64,000 nucleotides of DNA from Nilaparvata lugens (taxonomy: Eukaryota > Arthropoda > Insecta > Hemiptera > Delphacidae): the NCBI RefSeq assembly GCF_014356525.2, contig NC_052514.1, positions 3,054,046 to 3,118,045 on the forward strand. The letters run 5' to 3'. Positions 22,421-33,639 of this stretch are shown one piece after another. The notes below the pieces were generated by a model. That model saw only the letters and a program-made list of their open reading frames with translations, made no database searches and was not told the DNA's origin. Within the stretch, counting starts at the first letter, position 1. Every line of letters begins with the position of its first letter. The position numbers and the translations under genes are program-made.

Positions 22421-23368
22421 TTCTCGATTGGAATCGAATCTTCAATTCGAGATCTATAAAACTTTATAGTAAATATCAGAGTAATCGATATACGGACAAC
22501 TTTTTGACTGAGAATTTATCGTAAATGATTGTGTTGCATGTTCCATGGTGTCACCGAGGCTGAGTTGACAGAATTATTAATAGATAAATGGTTTATTTAA
22601 AATCGAGATGATATATAAAAATTTAAAATAATAGTTTCAAAATAAAGTTTTATTGAGAACAATAATATAAAATGTGAATTCTAAACTTGTAATTTATAAA
22701 TTTTTGGTGACATGTCCATGACGTAGACACTGATTTTGAGATGTGGTTTTTGTTCTGACGAGGAGGCTTGCTTCTTCTCTAAAAATAATGGCTGGCAGCG
22801 TGTGTTCTAATTTTGTGCTCTCTGAATATTTTTCTGTTTAAGTGAATTATTAATGTTTTAAATTGAGTTTTGAACAGTTTATAGTGTTCTATTTTGTCTA
22901 TAATTAATTGATTTGTGTGTCTACAAGCCTATAGCCATTGTTTTTCAACTATATAAGTGGATAAGTATTTAGCTCGTAATGATTTTAGATGCTTAAGAGT
23001 GTAAGATATTGTTCTTTGTGTATTTGTGTAGTATATTGCCAAAATTCTTCTGAAGATTATAAGTTGATTTGCTCTGAAAACTGGATTTCTCATTCATAGG
23101 CGATAGATCCATTCATAGTTTATCAAGAATCTATTACATTGGAGCCGATAACTCTCATTAGGTTAATAGGTGAAAAATGCTATCCAACCGAATTAGGAGA
23201 AATTGGTAGCACAGCAAATGGTACACCCTGGTGTGGGACTCAAACTACAAAATATATCCCTGGGTATAAAAAATTATTGGTAGGATAGATATCTTGATGA
23301 ATTATGAATGGGAGGTCAGTTCTGGAGTGGTCAAGTTTTAATAAATAGATATCAGTGCATATTACAAA
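22421..23368. other. AT-rich leader region upstream of the coiled-coil ORF
   Basis: No exon-like frame. Just before the ORF there is AATTGGTAGCACAGCAAATG and GTGTGGGACTCAAAC. These resemble the leader of LTR retroelements, but I could not locate a matching pair of LTRs. Confidence 0.35.
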
Positions 23369-24172
23369 ATGGCAAACATTAAAAATGATCTGAATCTTAT
23401 AGCATTCTTAACACAAAAGTTTGATGAGCAAAATGCTAGGTTTGATGAGCTAAATGCTAGGTTTGATAAGCAAAATGCTAAGATTGATAATTTGAAACAA
23501 GATCAAAATGCTAGGTTTGATGATATGAAGCAAGAATTTGCTAGCATTAGACTAGAGCAGGTTAGTATAAACCTTCTATATAAAGATGCACATGAAACAT
23601 TGATAGATAATCATGAAGATGAAAGCAAATTGAAGCAGGATGATAGTAGTGTTAAGATACAAGATCAATCATTTCAAATTTCAGATAATGTAGGCCTAGT
23701 TACTGTTATTGAAAAAGTAAATCCTAGTGAGATAGTAGAATTGAGTAATGTAGTAGGTAGGGAGTTGTCTTTATTGAAAGTCAACAGTAAAGAAAGTAGT
23801 ATTGCCAAATTGAAGGTTAGGAAAACAGTAAATAAAGTGAATGTTTACATGAGACAGGTTTCTGTAGAGGTTAGGAACAATGTAAACAAAATGAATCTTG
23901 CTTTGTATCAAGTTGATGAATTCAACTTTCAACTGAAAATTGAAAAGGTGTATGCAAAGCATTATCTAGTGAACATGACTGACTTTTGTAAGCAAAATGG
24001 CTTTGTTGAAACAAATGAACCCATGAATAAAATCATGTTCTTGAAGAAAACAAAGCCCAAAGTCACCATTGATGTGTTAGTATTCAAAGGTTGTTTCAAG
24101 TTGCTTACTTACAAGATGATGACAGTGAATCACATGATGAAAGGGTATTCCCCGGCACTATGTTATGATTAG
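23369..24172 (+). CDS. Coiled-coil protein, possibly a gag-like relic
   Basis: An uninterrupted 267-codon frame from ATG to TAG, the longest credible uninterrupted ORF outside the LINEs. Residues about 15-55 contain repeated heptad-like units (FDEQNAR, FDELNAR, FDKQNAK, then NARFDDMKQE), predicting a coiled coil. The middle is acidic and Ser-rich. The C-terminal half is Lys/Val/Asn-rich with two Cys and a Met-rich end. There is no signal peptide, zinc knuckle, protease or reverse transcriptase, and no intron. The layout (leader, intronless ORF, long AT-rich tail) resembles a retroelement gag or a degenerate LTR element, but this is inference. I do not recognise the protein. It could also be a single-exon host gene. 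Confidence 0.45.
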   Translation: MANIKNDLNLIAFLTQKFDEQNARFDELNARFDKQNAKIDNLKQDQNARFDDMKQEFASIRLEQVSINLLYKDAHETLIDNHEDESKLKQDDSSVKIQDQSFQISDNVGLVTVIEKVNPSEIVELSNVVGRELSLLKVNSKESSIAKLKVRKTVNKVNVYMRQVSVEVRNNVNKMNLALYQVDEFNFQLKIEKVYAKHYLVNMTDFCKQNGFVETNEPMNKIMFLKKTKPKVTIDVLVFKGCFKLLTYKMMTVNHMMKGYSPALCYD

Positions 24173-25785
24173 GAATCCTGTGTCATGCCGGGATTCAGAA
24201 TATCAATGACCGTAAATACTATGTATGGTAAATAAAGTCCATAATTGTATCTTTTTTCTTTCCTGTAGCCTATTTTTCTTGGCCCTTAATCTTTTCAAAT
24301 TTCGATTCTTTCCTGTCTTTGTGTAATGTTCAGTAAAATTCTTCTATGATGCATATCTTAACCAATCTTGTCCATAGTAATTTAAATTTGTATTTTTCTG
24401 AAATGATTTGGAAGTTAAAATAGTAGCTTATTTTCCTAATCTTTAAATTGTTGATAAAACTTAACTTTTCTAAAATCTATCTATTGTAGTTTAAAGAATT
24501 GTGTGCTTGTGATATATTTTTTCATCATGTATCACTTATGTGAAGTGTATCAATTTTGTGTATATTGTTTTAGGGAATTATTTACTCAATTTTTCTTTTT
24601 CTCTTGTTTGTATTTTTTAGGGAACTTATTTACCCATTATTCATCTTGATCGTCTTTGTATTGTAATATTGAAATGTTTGTACTTATTATACAGTCTTCA
24701 AATTCTGAAATTATTTGAAAAATAAATGGTTCAATTTAGAACATGCTGAAATTTAATCTTATGTATAAATTATTTGTTATAATAATAAAACTTTAAAAAT
24801 TGAAAGTATTAATGAATTGTGTCACCATATATAATTATGAGATGTTCTATATAAATGAAAGTTAACTTGAATAATAATGATTTCATTAAATAAAAACGTC
24901 TTGTCATATTATTAATTGAAATGAGTTAAAAGTTGAAATCTCTCTAAAGTTTTTGTAATTGATGTCTTTTTCTAAATTTAAAAAAACTGTTTGTTCTATA
25001 AATTTTTATATGATTGATCATCGTTTGAAATGGATGCTGGAGTGTATGTAGAATTTTTAGTGGGGTTTGTTGATTAGAATTTTGCTGGTATGTGATTGAT
25101 TTTTGAGATGGAAACCCATTATTGTCTAGAGAAGGAATAACAGAGGTTATGACTTAGAGAGGCAGTAATGAGATAATATTTTTTGTGTTGATTATGTTGA
25201 TTGCCATAGATGCAGATGATTAATAATGTTGATTGCCATAGATGCAGATGATTACTTATGAATATTGATTGCCTTTGAAGCAAAATATTATTGATGTTTT
25301 GAATGATTTCTTGTTTAATGATTGATAGTAAAGTTTTGTCATGAAATGTAGTTTGTGTTTAGAACATTGAAAAGTCGAAATAAACTATAGTATCCGGTAA
25401 ACGATGATTAATAATATTAAATATTTTGCTTTTATACAATATTTGAACAAAATTAAAATAAAAATTTATAAATTTGTCTACATAAATAATTTTGAAACCC
25501 TGAATGATAAATCATAAATGTGAAAATAAATGGGATATCTACTCAAGCTATTGTTTCTCTATGCCAGCACTTTCAGAATTATACACTTTTTCATTCATAT
25601 TTGCGTGAAATGATTGAACATACCAAAGATTCACTATTGATATTGAAGAATTGTCCCATAAGTAGCCTGAGTGATATTTTTACAACAACCCACTGTTTTG
25701 ATTATGGATAGATATGCTAACATCTCACCAGTAACAGTACGGTAACTGAAGTGAATAATTCTACCTTAGTTTGGACCAGGTTATA
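24173..25785. other. AT-rich tail downstream of the ORF
   Basis: No gene seen. AATAAA-type signals follow the ORF (for example AATAAAGTCC at about 24231). A short duplicated block, TTGATTGCCATAGATGCAGA, occurs twice near 25200-25250. A 63-codon frame at 25520-25711 has no supporting context. Confidence 0.45.
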
Positions 25786-25992
25786 ATAATAATATTATTC
25801 AAAAATGTAGTACATTCAATCCTCCAAGGACAGGAATATAATGAATTTTTATTTTCTGTTTAATACAAAATTGTTACACTAATATTTAGTAAAACCTATT
25901 TTACATGAAAATTTACAGACGACAGAGTGGAGATTTGCGAATAATAATTATTGTGATCACACGAGATCCTGGTAATAATAAATTTTGGCAAA

Positions 25993-26000
25993 ACAAAAAA
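25993..26000 (-). terminator. Pol III T-run terminator of 5S
   Basis: A-run on the + strand (ACAAAAAAGG), i.e. T6 on the transcribed sense strand, within about 14 bases of the 5S 3' end. The equivalent runs follow all the other 5S copies. Confidence 0.75.
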
Positions 26001-26006
26001 GGAGAA

Positions 26007-26126
26007 ATGCCAACAGCATGTGGTGTTCCCAAGCGGTCACCCATCCAAGTACTGACCACACCCGACGTTGCTTAACTTCGGTGATCAGACGAGAACCGGT
26101 GTATTCAACGTGGTATGGCCGTTGGC
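26007..26126 (-). rRNA. 5S ribosomal RNA (unit 1, minus copy)
   Basis: 120 nt. On the minus strand it begins GCCAACGGCCATACCACG and ends GGGAACACCACATGCTGTTG plus GCAT. It contains the internal control region (TTAAGCAACGTCGGG...GGATGGGTGACCGC). Immediately 3' is a T run (TCTCCTTTTTTG), a Pol III terminator. It differs from the other copies at about position 40 (C to T, GTCTGATCACC instead of GTCCGATCACC). It is transcribed by Pol III into the large-subunit 5S rRNA. Confidence 0.95.
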
Positions 26127-27079
26127 AAAGGAAAACTATTTTAAATCATTTCACAATTACTTATGTCATGATTGAATCCAATTTTTCTAATATTGGGGTT
26201 TTCATTTCTGTCAACCCCTCACATCAGAATATCCATTTTTTCAATACGCTACTTTGTAATAATTAACTTGCAAGTAGTTTTTACAGAAATAGACAATGCT
26301 AAGCAACAAAGTAGGCCTGGATAGATTTCACTACATCGCTATATTCAGAAATATGCTACCTAAAAGAGTGAAAGATTTTACATGGATATTAATCATAGAT
26401 GACATGACATTAATTAGAAAGAAGCAATTACTCTCACCTCTTTTTATGATTGTTGTCATTTGGTTTAGTTGTCTCTTAATTTATTCTTCTGAAAATAAAC
26501 AGTAGGCTACTACAGTTCTTGCAGAGGAAATTCACTTTCTTCCTGAAATAAATGAATAGAGACAATGACATTTAATAAATTAATTTGAAAAACAAGCAAG
26601 CCTCTTACTATCTCTAACACAAGAAGAAATTAATCATCAAATGTGAAGGTTTGATAATAAAGCCAGTGAATGGAAATAATTTCAAACATCTATTCATATG
26701 AATTTGAATTATGTGGTCTTTCTCATTATTAGTGCCAGTAGTTGATTTGAGAACTGCAAAATGTGGTTCAAGTAGTAGAAAATAAATATATTACATGAAA
26801 ATCATAGTATTCTGGACATGACATTTTTTTCAAAACATAATTAAATTTTAAGAAATAATTAGCACAGTTCAATATTCAACCCCTCATAAGAATGACAATA
26901 TTATTATAATCACAAAAATATATTATCAAATTCTACTCTGAATGGAATTTTCCTACAAGTTTATTCTCCACATCCACATGTGTGGGCCTATTTCTTCAAT
27001 TTCATCATATAATACAATCTGAAATACAATTAACTTTGGGTTGAAGTTTGAATATAATGTAGAATATGTTAATGAGATT

Positions 27080-27269
27080 AGGTGGGCCAGTCCCGACTGT
27101 ACTGCAATGCCAGGTCGACCCGTGATGGAGGTGGAGCAAGCCCCTAACACTCCATCTATTTCCAAAAATCAGTTTAATATACTGGCCACACAATGTGCGG
27201 CGTATCAGATATTAAGCTGATAAGAACAGATACTACACTTTGATCTTAGCCAACAGGCCGAGAAGCGAT
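27080..27269 (-). ncRNA. U2 snRNA (unit 1)
   Basis: The minus strand starts ATCGCTTCTCGGCCTGTTGG. It then has AGATCAAAGTGTAGTATCTG with the branch-site-pairing GTAGTA, an ATATCTGATA stem, and the Sm site GATTTTTGGA. It ends with stem-loop III/IV-type sequence to GGCCCACC. About 190 nt, normal for insect U2. All key elements are intact. U2 pairs with the intron branch point in the spliceosome. The exact 3' end is inferred. Confidence 0.95.
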
Positions 27270-27307
27270 AACTTTCCATGACAAATGACAAGACCTCTAT
27301 CGAACAG

Positions 27308-27327
27308 CACACAAAACTCTGGCGAGA
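27308..27327 (-). promoter_or_regulatory. Candidate PSE of U2 (unit 1)
   Basis: The + strand reads CACACAAAACTCTGGCGAGA, at -39 to -58 from the U2 5' end. The U1 upstream region has the same 20-mer with two changes at the equivalent distance. In Drosophila the proximal sequence element (PSEA) that recruits SNAPc lies at about -41 to -61, so the position fits. Function is inferred. Confidence 0.7.
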
Positions 27328-28172
27328 AGTGCAATATCTACACAACTTTGATGCTTTCTTTCAGGCAAGAAATTCCATTCATTAAACTATCAATACTTCC
27401 AGTATAACCTAGACAGTGATCATCATCAATTCTGATTGTTATATCTCGCATGATTTGTATAATTTTCAAGATATTGATGAAATATTAAAATATTAGTGAA
27501 TGTTAATGTATGATGAGCCAAATGTGGAGGTAGTTACCAACTCTCCAGCTAGGTGTCGTGGCTGCCACTGAGAACCACTGAACGGTTTTGGCGCGTCAGT
27601 CTTCAAGAGCACTTGTGAAATTGAAAAAATATCTATGTAAATTTGAGATCAAATCCTTTCACTCCAATTAATCAGTATATTATTGAATAATACCAACATA
27701 CTTCAAATATATAACATTAAAATATGATATAATATTATATAATGTGCTATTTTGCAAAACTAAATACAGTCACTTTGATCCTTCTTCAGGACCGATTTAT
27801 GTGCAGTTTGTCATAAAAACGGTAGCAAATAATAAATGCAAGGTTTTGAAAGAATAAAACAAAAGTTCAGGTGCTGTTTGGTCTGTTAGTTTTAGTGAGA
27901 TGCACTTTAATCTGTCAGCATTCCTTATGAATAACATCAACTTCACATTAGTTGAGAAGATAATATTTTTGTGTTTCTCAATGAATAGCAGACAACATTG
28001 ATAATATTGAAATTGATATATTCATATTATTATTATTACAAGCAAAACAATCATCACAAGGTTCTTTGTTGAAGAGTAGTTTTATCAATCTAATGAATAC
28101 AGGTAGCAAGTACGTAAAAATAGAAGATTTAAATCATATTGTAATGATGAATGCTAATATTGATTGAATTAG

Positions 28173-28336
28173 GACCGGGACAGCGCGAACGCAGTCCCGA
28201 CTACCAAAAATTGTGCGCCCGAGATGCCCACATTTGGGGCATTCGCAGGGGTCAACCAAGTCGCAGTGCAATGACAAGGCCTCGCCCTGGGGGAACCGCC
28301 TTCTTGATCACGGTAACCCCCACGCCAGGTAAGTAT
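28173..28336 (-). ncRNA. U1 snRNA (unit 1)
   Basis: The minus strand starts ATACTTACCTGGCGTGGG, whose ACTTACCT pairs with 5' splice sites. It continues with GATCAAGAAGGCGGTTCCCC (stem-loop I, the U1-70K site), GGCCTTGTCATTGCACTGCG (stem-loop II, U1A-type loop), the Sm site AATTTTTGG and the terminal stem-loop GGGACTGCGTTCGCGCTGTC. About 164 nt, the normal size. The exact 3' end is inferred. Confidence 0.95.
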
Positions 28337-28375
28337 GAATTACAGAGGTTCAACTGTAGCACCCCTACGCAAGAT

Positions 28376-28395
28376 CACACATTACTCTGGCGAGA
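28376..28395 (-). promoter_or_regulatory. Candidate PSE of U1 (unit 1)
   Basis: The + strand reads CACACATTACTCTGGCGAGA, at -40 to -59 from the U1 5' end and 18/20 identical to the element before U2. The surrounding spacer shows no comparable similarity between the two genes. Confidence 0.7.
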
Positions 28396-29441
28396 GCTCG
28401 GATAAAACACATCTTTCATACATTAATTAACCATTTCTGATGTTCAAACTAGATGCAATACAATTTCTCGTACATTTCATCACAAGAATAATGCAATCCA
28501 CTTGGTGAAATATGACTTCTATTTAAATAAACAGCAAAACACAGGCTGTTTAAAAACATTTGATCTGAAAGAGGTGCAAGTTCGGAAGTTCACATCTAGA
28601 CAGCGCTCACTCACATTGGGCACTTGGAGACTGCCATAATGAAACCAATCAGTTTCTTCTTCAAATTGAGAGAGGTTTAACTATAGATTACTCATTGGTG
28701 AACAGGTTTTTGACAAGAGAAAATTGTAGATGATTCAGTTCTGAAGTGAATATATTCAGTTACTTTTCTGTATAAAATGCACTCAAACCCCACAATAATT
28801 ATTATGGTATTTCATTTATCAGAGTAGAGATATTTCAAATGTGCTATTTCTGAATCCGGTTTTAGAGGATACTTTCTTTTGAATCCTGATTTATGATGTT
28901 ATGTGTGTTTTATAAAAGAAAGTAACTGAACCAATGAATGAATATCTTTTTTTTAATGGATAATCTACAATTCATTTTGATTTGAAATATCAGAGTGCAT
29001 ATGAACAATAATTATTATCAACCTAGTAATATCTATTTTAAATTGGAAAATCACGTTTTTGACATATTGTTCTCTTTGAAAATCACAAAAATAATAATTG
29101 ATGAGACTGACTTCTAATTGATTCAATTCAATTTTGAATAAGAATTTACCATTTCAGTAGGCCTACCCTCATGAAGCTCTCAAAAGTTGAAAAAATAAAT
29201 GAAAAATGTGCCATTATTATTTAGGCAACAAATAATTTTAGAGCCATTTTATTTACTGAAACGTTTTTTATTGTTATGATGACTGTGAAGACGCCACTCA
29301 TGAAGATTGGCCTTCTATTCTAGAGACGCTCTTCATGATAGAGCACTATCATGGAAGTCACAAGTACAAGATTTGTTTAAAGACATAGATAATTATCTTA
29401 CATTTGTGAAATCATCAACAAGCCTCCATCCAGTCGTTTTC

Positions 29442-29561
29442 GCCAACGGCCATACCACGTTGAATACACCGGTTCTCGTCCGATCACCGAAGTTAAGCAA
29501 CGTCGGGTGTGGTCAGTACTTGGATGGGTGACCGCTTGGGAACACCACATGCTGTTGGCAT
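29442..29561 (+). rRNA. 5S ribosomal RNA (unit 1, plus copy)
   Basis: Full 120-nt 5S beginning GCCAACGGCCATACCACG with intact internal control region and a downstream T run (CATTCCTTTTTTG). It converges on the minus-strand 5S of unit 2, with 3' ends about 335 bp apart. The immediately following TTTTGTTTTGCC is shared, inverted, with the minus copies, so the duplicated segment included the terminator region. Confidence 0.95.
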
Positions 29562-29895
29562 TCATTCCTTTTTTGTTTTGCCATATCAGAGTTCAATTTG
29601 TCAAAATCAATTTTATTTTTTTGTAATAACGTTTCTCACCAATATTCACTCTGATGTCAGTATGATATCATCAATAATAATATTATTCAAAAATGTAGTA
29701 CATTCAATCCTCCAAGGACAGGAATATAATGAATTTTTATTTTCTGTTTAATACAAAATTGTTACACTAATATTTAGTAAAACCTATTTTACATGAAAAT
29801 TTACAGACGACAGAGTGGAGATTTGTGAATAATAATTATTGTGATCACACGAGATCCTGGTAATAATAAATTTTGGCAAAACAAAAAAAGGAGAA

Positions 29896-30015
29896 ATGCC
29901 AACAGCATGTGGTGTTCCCAAGCGGTCACCCATCCAAGTACTGACCACACCCGACGTTGCTTAACTTCGGTGATCGGACGAGAACCGGTGTATTCAACGT
30001 GGTATGGCCGTTGGC
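29896..30015 (-). rRNA. 5S ribosomal RNA (unit 2, minus copy)
   Basis: Full-length 5S, same as the unit 1 minus copy except that it has the consensus C at about position 40 (GTCCGATCACC). A T7 terminator run (AAAAAAAGG on +) follows its 3' end. Confidence 0.95.
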
Positions 30016-30968
30016 AAAGGAAAACTATTTTAAATCATTTCACAATTACTTATGTCATGATTGAATCCAATTTTTCAAATATTGGGGTTTTCATTTCTGT
30101 CAACCCCTCACATCAGAATATCCATTTTTTCAATACGCTACTTTGTAATAATTAACTTGCAAGTAGTTTTTACAGAAATAGACAATGCTAAGCAACAAAG
30201 TAGGCCTGGATAGATTTCACTACATCGCTATATTCAGAAATATGCTACCTAAAAGAGTGAAAGATTTTACATGGATATTAATCATAGATGACATGACATT
30301 AATTAGAAAGAAGCAATTACTCTCACCTCTTTTTATGATTGTTGTCATTTGGTTTAGTTGTCTCTTAATTTATTCTTCTGAAAATAAACAGTAGGCTACT
30401 ACAGTTCTTGCAGAGGAAATTCACTTTCTTCCTGAAATAAATGAATAGAGACAATGACATTTAATAAATTAATTTGAAAAACAAGCAAGCCTCTTACTAT
30501 CTCTAACACAAGAAGAAATTAATCATCAAATGTGAAGGTTTGATAATAAAGCCAGTGAATGGAAATAATTTCAAACATCTATTCATATGAATTTGAATTA
30601 TGTGGTCTTTCTCATTATTAGTGCCAGTAGTTGATTTGAGAACTGCAAAATGTGGTTCAAGTAGTAGAAAATAAATATATTACATGAAAATCATAGTATT
30701 CTGGACATGACATTTTTTTCAAAACATAATTAAATTTTAAGAAATAATTAGCAGAGTTCAATATTCAACCCCTCATAAGAATGACAATATTATTATAATC
30801 ACAAAAATATATTATCAAATTCTACTCTGAATGGAATTTTCCTACAAGTTTATTCTCCACATCCACATGTGTGGGCCTATTTCTTCAATTTCATCATATA
30901 ATACAATCTGAAATACAATTAACTTTGGGTTGAAGTTTGAATATAATGTAGAATATGTTAATGAGATT

Positions 30969-31158
30969 AGGTGGGCCAGTCCCGACTGTACTGCAATGCC
31001 AGGTCGACCCGTGATGGAGGTGGAGCAAGCCCCTAACACTCCATCTATTTCCAAAAATCAGTTTAATATACTGGCCACACAATGTGCGGCGTATCAGATA
31101 TTAAGCTGATAAGAACAGATACTACACTTTGATCTTAGCCAACAGGCCGAGAAGCGAT
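30969..31158 (-). ncRNA. U2 snRNA (unit 2)
   Basis: Appears identical to the unit 1 U2 over its visible length, with 5' end, branch-pairing region and Sm site intact. Confidence 0.95.
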
Positions 31159-31196
31159 AACTTTCCATGACAAATGACAAGACCTCTATCGAACAG

Positions 31197-31216
31197 CACA
31201 CAAAACTCTGGCGAGA
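31197..31216 (-). promoter_or_regulatory. Candidate PSE of U2 (unit 2)
   Basis: Same 20-mer as in unit 1, at -39 to -58. Confidence 0.7.
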
Positions 31217-32058
31217 AGTGCAATATCTACACAACTTTGATGCTTTCTTTCAGGCAAGAAATTCCATTCATTAAACTATCAATACTTCCAGTATAACCTA
31301 GACAGTGATCATCATCAATTCTGATTGTTATATCTCGCATGATTTGTATAATTTTCAAGATATTGATGAAATATTAAAATATTAGTGAATGTTAATGTAT
31401 GATGAGCCAAATGTGGAGGTAGTTACCAACTCTCCAGCTAGGTGTCGTGGCTGCCACTGAGAACCACTGAACGGTTTTGGCGCGTCAGTCTTCAAGAGCA
31501 CTTGTGAAATTGAAAAAATATCTATGTAAATTTGAGATCAAATCCTTTCACTCCAATTAATCAGTATATTATTGAATAATACCAACATACTTCAAATATA
31601 TAACATTAAAATATGATATAATATTATATAATGTGCTATTTTGCAAAACTAAATACAGTCACTTTGATCCTTCTTCAGGACCGATTTATGTGCAGTTTGT
31701 CATAAAAACGGTAGCAAATAATAAATGCAAGGTTTTGAAAGAATAAAACAAAAGTTCAGGTGCTGTTTGGTCTGTTAGTTTTAGTGAGATGCACTTTAAT
31801 CTGTCAGCATTCCTTATGAATAACATCAACTTCACATTAGTTGAGAAGATAATATTTTTGTGTTTCTCAATGAATAGCAGACAACATTGATAATATTGAA
31901 ATTGATATATTCATATTATTATTATTACAAGCAAAACAATCACAAGGTTCTTTGTTGAAGAGTAGTTTTATCAATCTAATGAATACAGGTAGCAAGTACG
32001 TAAAAATAGAAGATTTAAATCATATTGTAATGATGAATGCTAATATTGATTGAATTAG

Positions 32059-32222
32059 GACCGGGACAGCGCGAACGCAGTCCCGACTACCAAAAATTGT
32101 GCGCCCGAGATGCCCACATTTGGGGCATTCGCAGGGGTCAACCAAGTCGCAGTGCAATGACAAGGCCTCGCCCTGGGGGAACCGCCTTCTTGATCACGGT
32201 AACCCCCACGCCAGGTAAGTAT
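32059..32222 (-). ncRNA. U1 snRNA (unit 2)
   Basis: Appears identical to the unit 1 U1. Its promoter side lies only about 115 bp from the Penelope-like insertion at 32350, leaving the candidate PSE intact. Confidence 0.95.
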
Positions 32223-32261
32223 GAATTACAGAGGTTCAACTGTAGCACCCCTACGCAAGAT

Positions 32262-32281
32262 CACACATTACTCTGGCGAGA
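32262..32281 (-). promoter_or_regulatory. Candidate PSE of U1 (unit 2)
   Basis: Same 20-mer as upstream of U1 in unit 1, at -40 to -59. The inserted element begins about 70 bp further upstream. Confidence 0.7.
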
Positions 32282-32639
32282 GCTCGGATAAAACACATCT
32301 TTCATACATTAATTAACCATTTCTGATGTTCAAACTAGATGCAATACAAATATAAAGAAAATAATTTAAAAATCCACAGTACCCTTTTTTTAAAATATTT
32401 AATCACGACATGTTTCGGTCAATTATGCACCGAAATTGGCATAATTGGCATAATTGACCGAAACATGTCGTGATTAAATATTTTAAAAAAAGGGTACTGT
32501 GATTTTTAATTATTTTCTTTATATTTATATTACAAGTAGCCCTATACAGGAAAGAGATAAATAAGATGGCATATCAACCAAGCATAGTCCATAAATGGAA
32601 ATATACACAATTAAAAATAAGAATTATATTACTATAAAA

Positions 32640-33632
32640 ATGAAATATGTATGAGGATTGTGAGTGCCGTGTCCTCCATGCAGGAAGTTTGAGTGAACCC
32701 CCTACCTGTCACTTCTGGAGTCCGTCAAGGCTGTGTGTTGTCTCCCACGTTATTCTTGCTGGTTTTGGACAGTGTGATGAGAAGAGCTGGTGGAGGTAGG
32801 AGAAGAGGGATACCTTGGGGCCTAAGAGGGCGGCTAGAGGATCTGGACTTTGCTGATGATATATGTCTACTGGCACAGCGCTTTACTGACATGCAAGAAA
32901 AGCTGAGAAATATTTCAAATGAGGCAATAAAGGCCGGCTTGCAGATAAATGCTAGAAAGACAAAGGAAATGAGAGTAAATGCAAGAACAGACATGCCTTT
33001 GAAAATGGGCGACTCCAATATCGAGCTGGTAGAGTCCTTTTTATACTTGGGTAGTATGGTCACTGTAGAAGGAGGAGCTGATCAAGATGTAAAGAGTCGA
33101 ATCAAGAAAGCAAACGGAGCTTTTATACAATTGAGGCCAATTTGGGCAAATAAAAATATTCCAAAGCCACAAAGATTCGACTCTTTAATAGCAATGTAAA
33201 ATCAGTCTCTTATATGGATGTGAAACCTGGAAGGTGACTACAGTGACCTCTAAAATGTTACAAGTATTTGTAAATAGATGTTTGCGTCGCATAATGGGCA
33301 TCAGATGGCCAGAGGTTATCAGCAACGAAGCACTATGGGAGTCTACCTGTCAGGATCCAATCCAAATGCAGATAAAAAGAAGGAAATGGAGATGGATTGG
33401 GCACACGTTGCGCAAGGAAGAAGGTGCCATTGAAAAAGACGCATTGGACTGGAATCCTCAAGGACACCGTGCAAGAGGACGCCCAAAAATCACGTGGAAG
33501 CGTACCATCCAGACAGAAATTGGGAGAGCCGGCAAAACGTGGTTGGAGGTGAAGGCGTTAGCACGCGACAGAGTTGGATGGAGGACATTCTCGGAAGCCC
33601 TATGCTCCTCAAGGAGCGACAGGAACTAAGTC
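32640..33632 (+). pseudogene. LINE reverse-transcriptase fragment nested in the PLE
   Basis: Two consecutive frames (32693-33199 and 33234-33629) form the end of a non-LTR reverse transcriptase. They carry the GVRQGCVLSPTLF motif, the catalytic LDFADDICLL, then KTKEMRVN, ESFLYLGSMV, FVNRCLRRIMGIRWPEVISN, RRRKWRWIGHTLRK, WNPQGHRARGRPKITW and a final CSSRSDRN-stop. A stop and frame break at about 33200-33233 separates the halves. The N-terminal endonuclease and early RT motifs are absent (5' truncation). The tail AACTAAGTCAAGTAAGTCAA looks like a short simple-repeat 3' end. PLE sequence resumes directly afterwards, so it was inserted into the PLE. Clade not assigned. Confidence 0.75.
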
Positions 33633-33639
33633 AAGTAAG

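Noticed and set aside
26953..27193. Minus-strand frames of 62-70 codons inside U2 (three copies)
   Set aside because: They are the U2 RNA sequence read as codons.
28151..28405. 84-codon frame across U1 (repeated at 32037-32291)
   Set aside because: Antisense shadow of the U1 snRNA gene; its conservation is explained by the RNA.
29307..29531. 74-codon frame and the 104-codon frame at 29841-30155
   Set aside because: Both overlap the 5S genes and their spacers; identical in each unit because the array is homogenised.
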